Shown: piece after piece, positions 20,484 through 21,324 of the stretch
How the letters are laid out: the number at the start of each line of letters is the position of its first letter
How positions within the stretch are numbered: position 1 is the first letter of the stretch
NCBI GenBank assembly: GCA_947366645.1
Contig: CANBAX010000003.1
Coordinates: 1-21,324 of the forward strand
Direction: 5' to 3'
DNA length: 21,324 nt
From: an uncultured Clostridia bacterium
GTDB taxonomy: Bacteria; Bacillota; Clostridia; Christensenellales; UBA1242
Made by a program: the position numbers and the translations under genes
Notes under the pieces: generated by a model
The model's database searches: none
Seen by the model: only the letters and a program-made list of their open reading frames with translations
Told to the model about the DNA's origin: nothing

Positions 20484-21017
20484 ATGATAAACTTACATAA
20501 ACTTGATAATAGGGCGGAGGCATTAATTGAAAACCCTACACCTCCACAGCCCACCATAACACCGCAACCAGTGGTAACGCCAAGACCCACACCGGCACCT
20601 ATTAATAACCCTATCAGTAATGAAGAAGGCGTCTTGCTTGCTTGTAGACTTTATAGTATGTCTAAAATATTAAATTTGTTGTACCAACCTTTGTATTCAA
20701 TAAACTTCGACCCTATTTTTTTAACGCTAATGAGTGAAAACGACAGAGTGTCAGAGCTTTCATTTAGTGTAAACGTAAGACTTGGTGGTAGAAATAATTG
20801 TCGCTGCCAAAGGCTTCCACTTCCTATACTTGGCGGAAATGTTTGCGCAGGTTTTCAGACGGTGTATGGGTATCTTGATGATATGCTTGTAATCGCAAAC
20901 ACTCTTTCAAGAGGCGGGTTTGGCGGAGAAACAAATATAGAAATTTTAGAAATAATTTCGCTAATTAATTCACAAAAAAATGCGATAGAAAATAGAATAA
21001 TTAATTGTAAAAACTAA
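20484..21017 (+). CDS. Hypothetical Pro/Thr-rich, Cys-containing protein
   Basis: 177 aa, not recognised. Residues ~18-44 are a low-complexity Pro/Thr/Gln linker (PTPPQPTITPQPVVTPRP region). A compact domain follows, with helical SNEEGVLLACRLYSMSKILNLLYQ, a beta-like stretch ELSFSVNVRLGGRNNCRCQR and a helical C-terminus ending IINCKN. Cysteines are at 54, 106, 108, 121 and 175. There is no signal peptide or TM segment. An abundant spore-coat or cell-surface structural protein would fit the Pro linker and Cys pattern, but this is a guess. The gene has a TAGGAG site 7 nt before the ATG, a promoter, and its own strong terminator, so it is real and monocistronic. Confidence 0.75.
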   Translation: MINLHKLDNRAEALIENPTPPQPTITPQPVVTPRPTPAPINNPISNEEGVLLACRLYSMSKILNLLYQPLYSINFDPIFLTLMSENDRVSELSFSVNVRLGGRNNCRCQRLPLPILGGNVCAGFQTVYGYLDDMLVIANTLSRGGFGGETNIEILEIISLINSQKNAIENRIINCKN

Positions 21018-21026
21018 AAAAATAAT

Positions 21027-21067
21027 AAAAAAATCGAAAAATAATTAATTTTTTTCGATTTTTTTAT
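21027..21067. terminator. Bidirectional AT-rich terminator
   Basis: AAAAAAATCGAAAAAT and its complement flank a short AATTA loop, with A-runs to the left and T-runs to the right. It serves the plus gene ending at 21017 and the minus gene ending at 21080. Confidence 0.88.
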
Positions 21068-21079
21068 TTAATTTTCTAT

Positions 21080-21324
21080 TTATTCAAATAAATTATATCG
21101 CTCTTTGTGAATAATTGCATTAAATATTTTGTTTTTTGCATCGGGATATTTTTCATCGAATTTTTTTAATATTTCTTTTGCTTTTTCTCTTTGTGTTTTA
21201 TGGTCCACTTTGCAAATATTTTTTAATACCGGTAATTTTGTGCTTACCGATAATATATCTTGTTCGCTTGAATAAAGAAGGGGGCGTATAACATGAAGGT
21301 TGGTGTTAGAAAGGTAACTTATAG
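21080..21324 (-). CDS. TtcA-like PP-loop tRNA-cytidine thiolase, 3' end only
   Basis: An 80-codon C-terminal fragment, open to the right edge. It reads HVIRPLLYSSEQDILSV, then KLPVLKNICKVDHKTQREKAKEILK and KKFDEKYPDAKNKIFNAI, ending RYNLFE. This matches the TtcA family tail: RPLxYxxExDI, a xPxxxxxC segment, QRxxxxxxLxxxDxxYPxxxxxIFxAI and a final NLF. TtcA binds ATP through an SGGxDS loop and an iron-sulfur cluster and thiolates C32 of tRNA; the diagnostic N-terminal part is outside the window, so a related ATPase of unknown target is possible. In TtcA-like proteins the NxC of this region is usually non-cluster. It converges on the gene at 20484 with a shared terminator. Confidence 0.78.
   Translation of the reverse strand, partial: ISYLSNTNLHVIRPLLYSSEQDILSVSTKLPVLKNICKVDHKTQREKAKEILKKFDEKYPDAKNKIFNAIIHKERYNLFE

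Noticed and set aside
1..21324. CRISPR array or phage structural genes.
   Set aside because: No regularly spaced repeats and no capsid, tail or terminase features were seen on either strand.

Overview
This is AT-rich, gene-dense DNA from an endospore-forming or formerly sporulating Bacillota, most like an uncultured Clostridia lineage. The evidence is a full-length SpoIIE, an Asp-specific T-box leader, sigma-A type promoters, GGAGG ribosome binding sites, rho-independent terminators, an EFR1-type ferredoxin and an archaeal-type AspRS. The species cannot be named from the window.

Layout. 1-2846: the 3' part of a guanylate kinase gene, then spoIIE. 2848-4499 (minus): a DUF421 membrane protein and an alpha/beta hydrolase. 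4573-7398: a tRNA-Leu(UAG) locus preceded by a broken tRNA-Leu copy that carries a hairpin insert. It is followed by what looks like a decayed tRNA-bounded island: a serine recombinase lacking both ends, an orphan ORF tail, a DUF488 gene and a dual-OB-like gene set between two near-identical terminators, and at the right edge degenerate direct and inverted copies of the tRNA-Leu 3' end. 7474-9454: a tight three-gene operon (flavodoxin/2[4Fe-4S] protein, HAD-like phosphatase, DUF5131 protein with a radical-SAM CX3CX2C motif). 9622-10443: a DegV lipid-binding protein, convergent with the next operon. 10459-15080 (minus): promoter, T-box with GAC specifier, archaeal-type aspS, asnS, fhs. 15170-17620 (plus): a dicarboxylate/amino acid:cation symporter with an unusual charged tail, a two-TM protein and an ASCH-domain protein. 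17622-18195: an ORF remnant, a hairpin-rich element containing a piece of tRNA-Ile, and tRNA-Ile(GAU) with its own promoter and terminator. 18211-20394 (minus): an Ig-like surface protein and gpmI. 20484-21017: an unknown Pro/Thr-rich, Cys-containing protein. 21080-21324 (minus): the 3' end of a TtcA-like tRNA thiolase.

How the genes work together. The aspS-asnS-fhs unit should be induced when tRNA-Asp is uncharged, linking Asp/Asn charging to one-carbon metabolism. The 7474-9454 operon reads as a reductant donor (EFR1) beside a likely radical enzyme (DUF5131) and a phosphatase; this is the best candidate for an undescribed pathway. Both tRNA loci carry degenerate tRNA-derived, hairpin-rich copies beside them, which suggests repeated use of tRNA genes as insertion targets. 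Three genes (spoIIE, DUF488, the Ig-like protein) have good promoters whose predicted +1 falls on the ATG, suggesting leaderless mRNAs.
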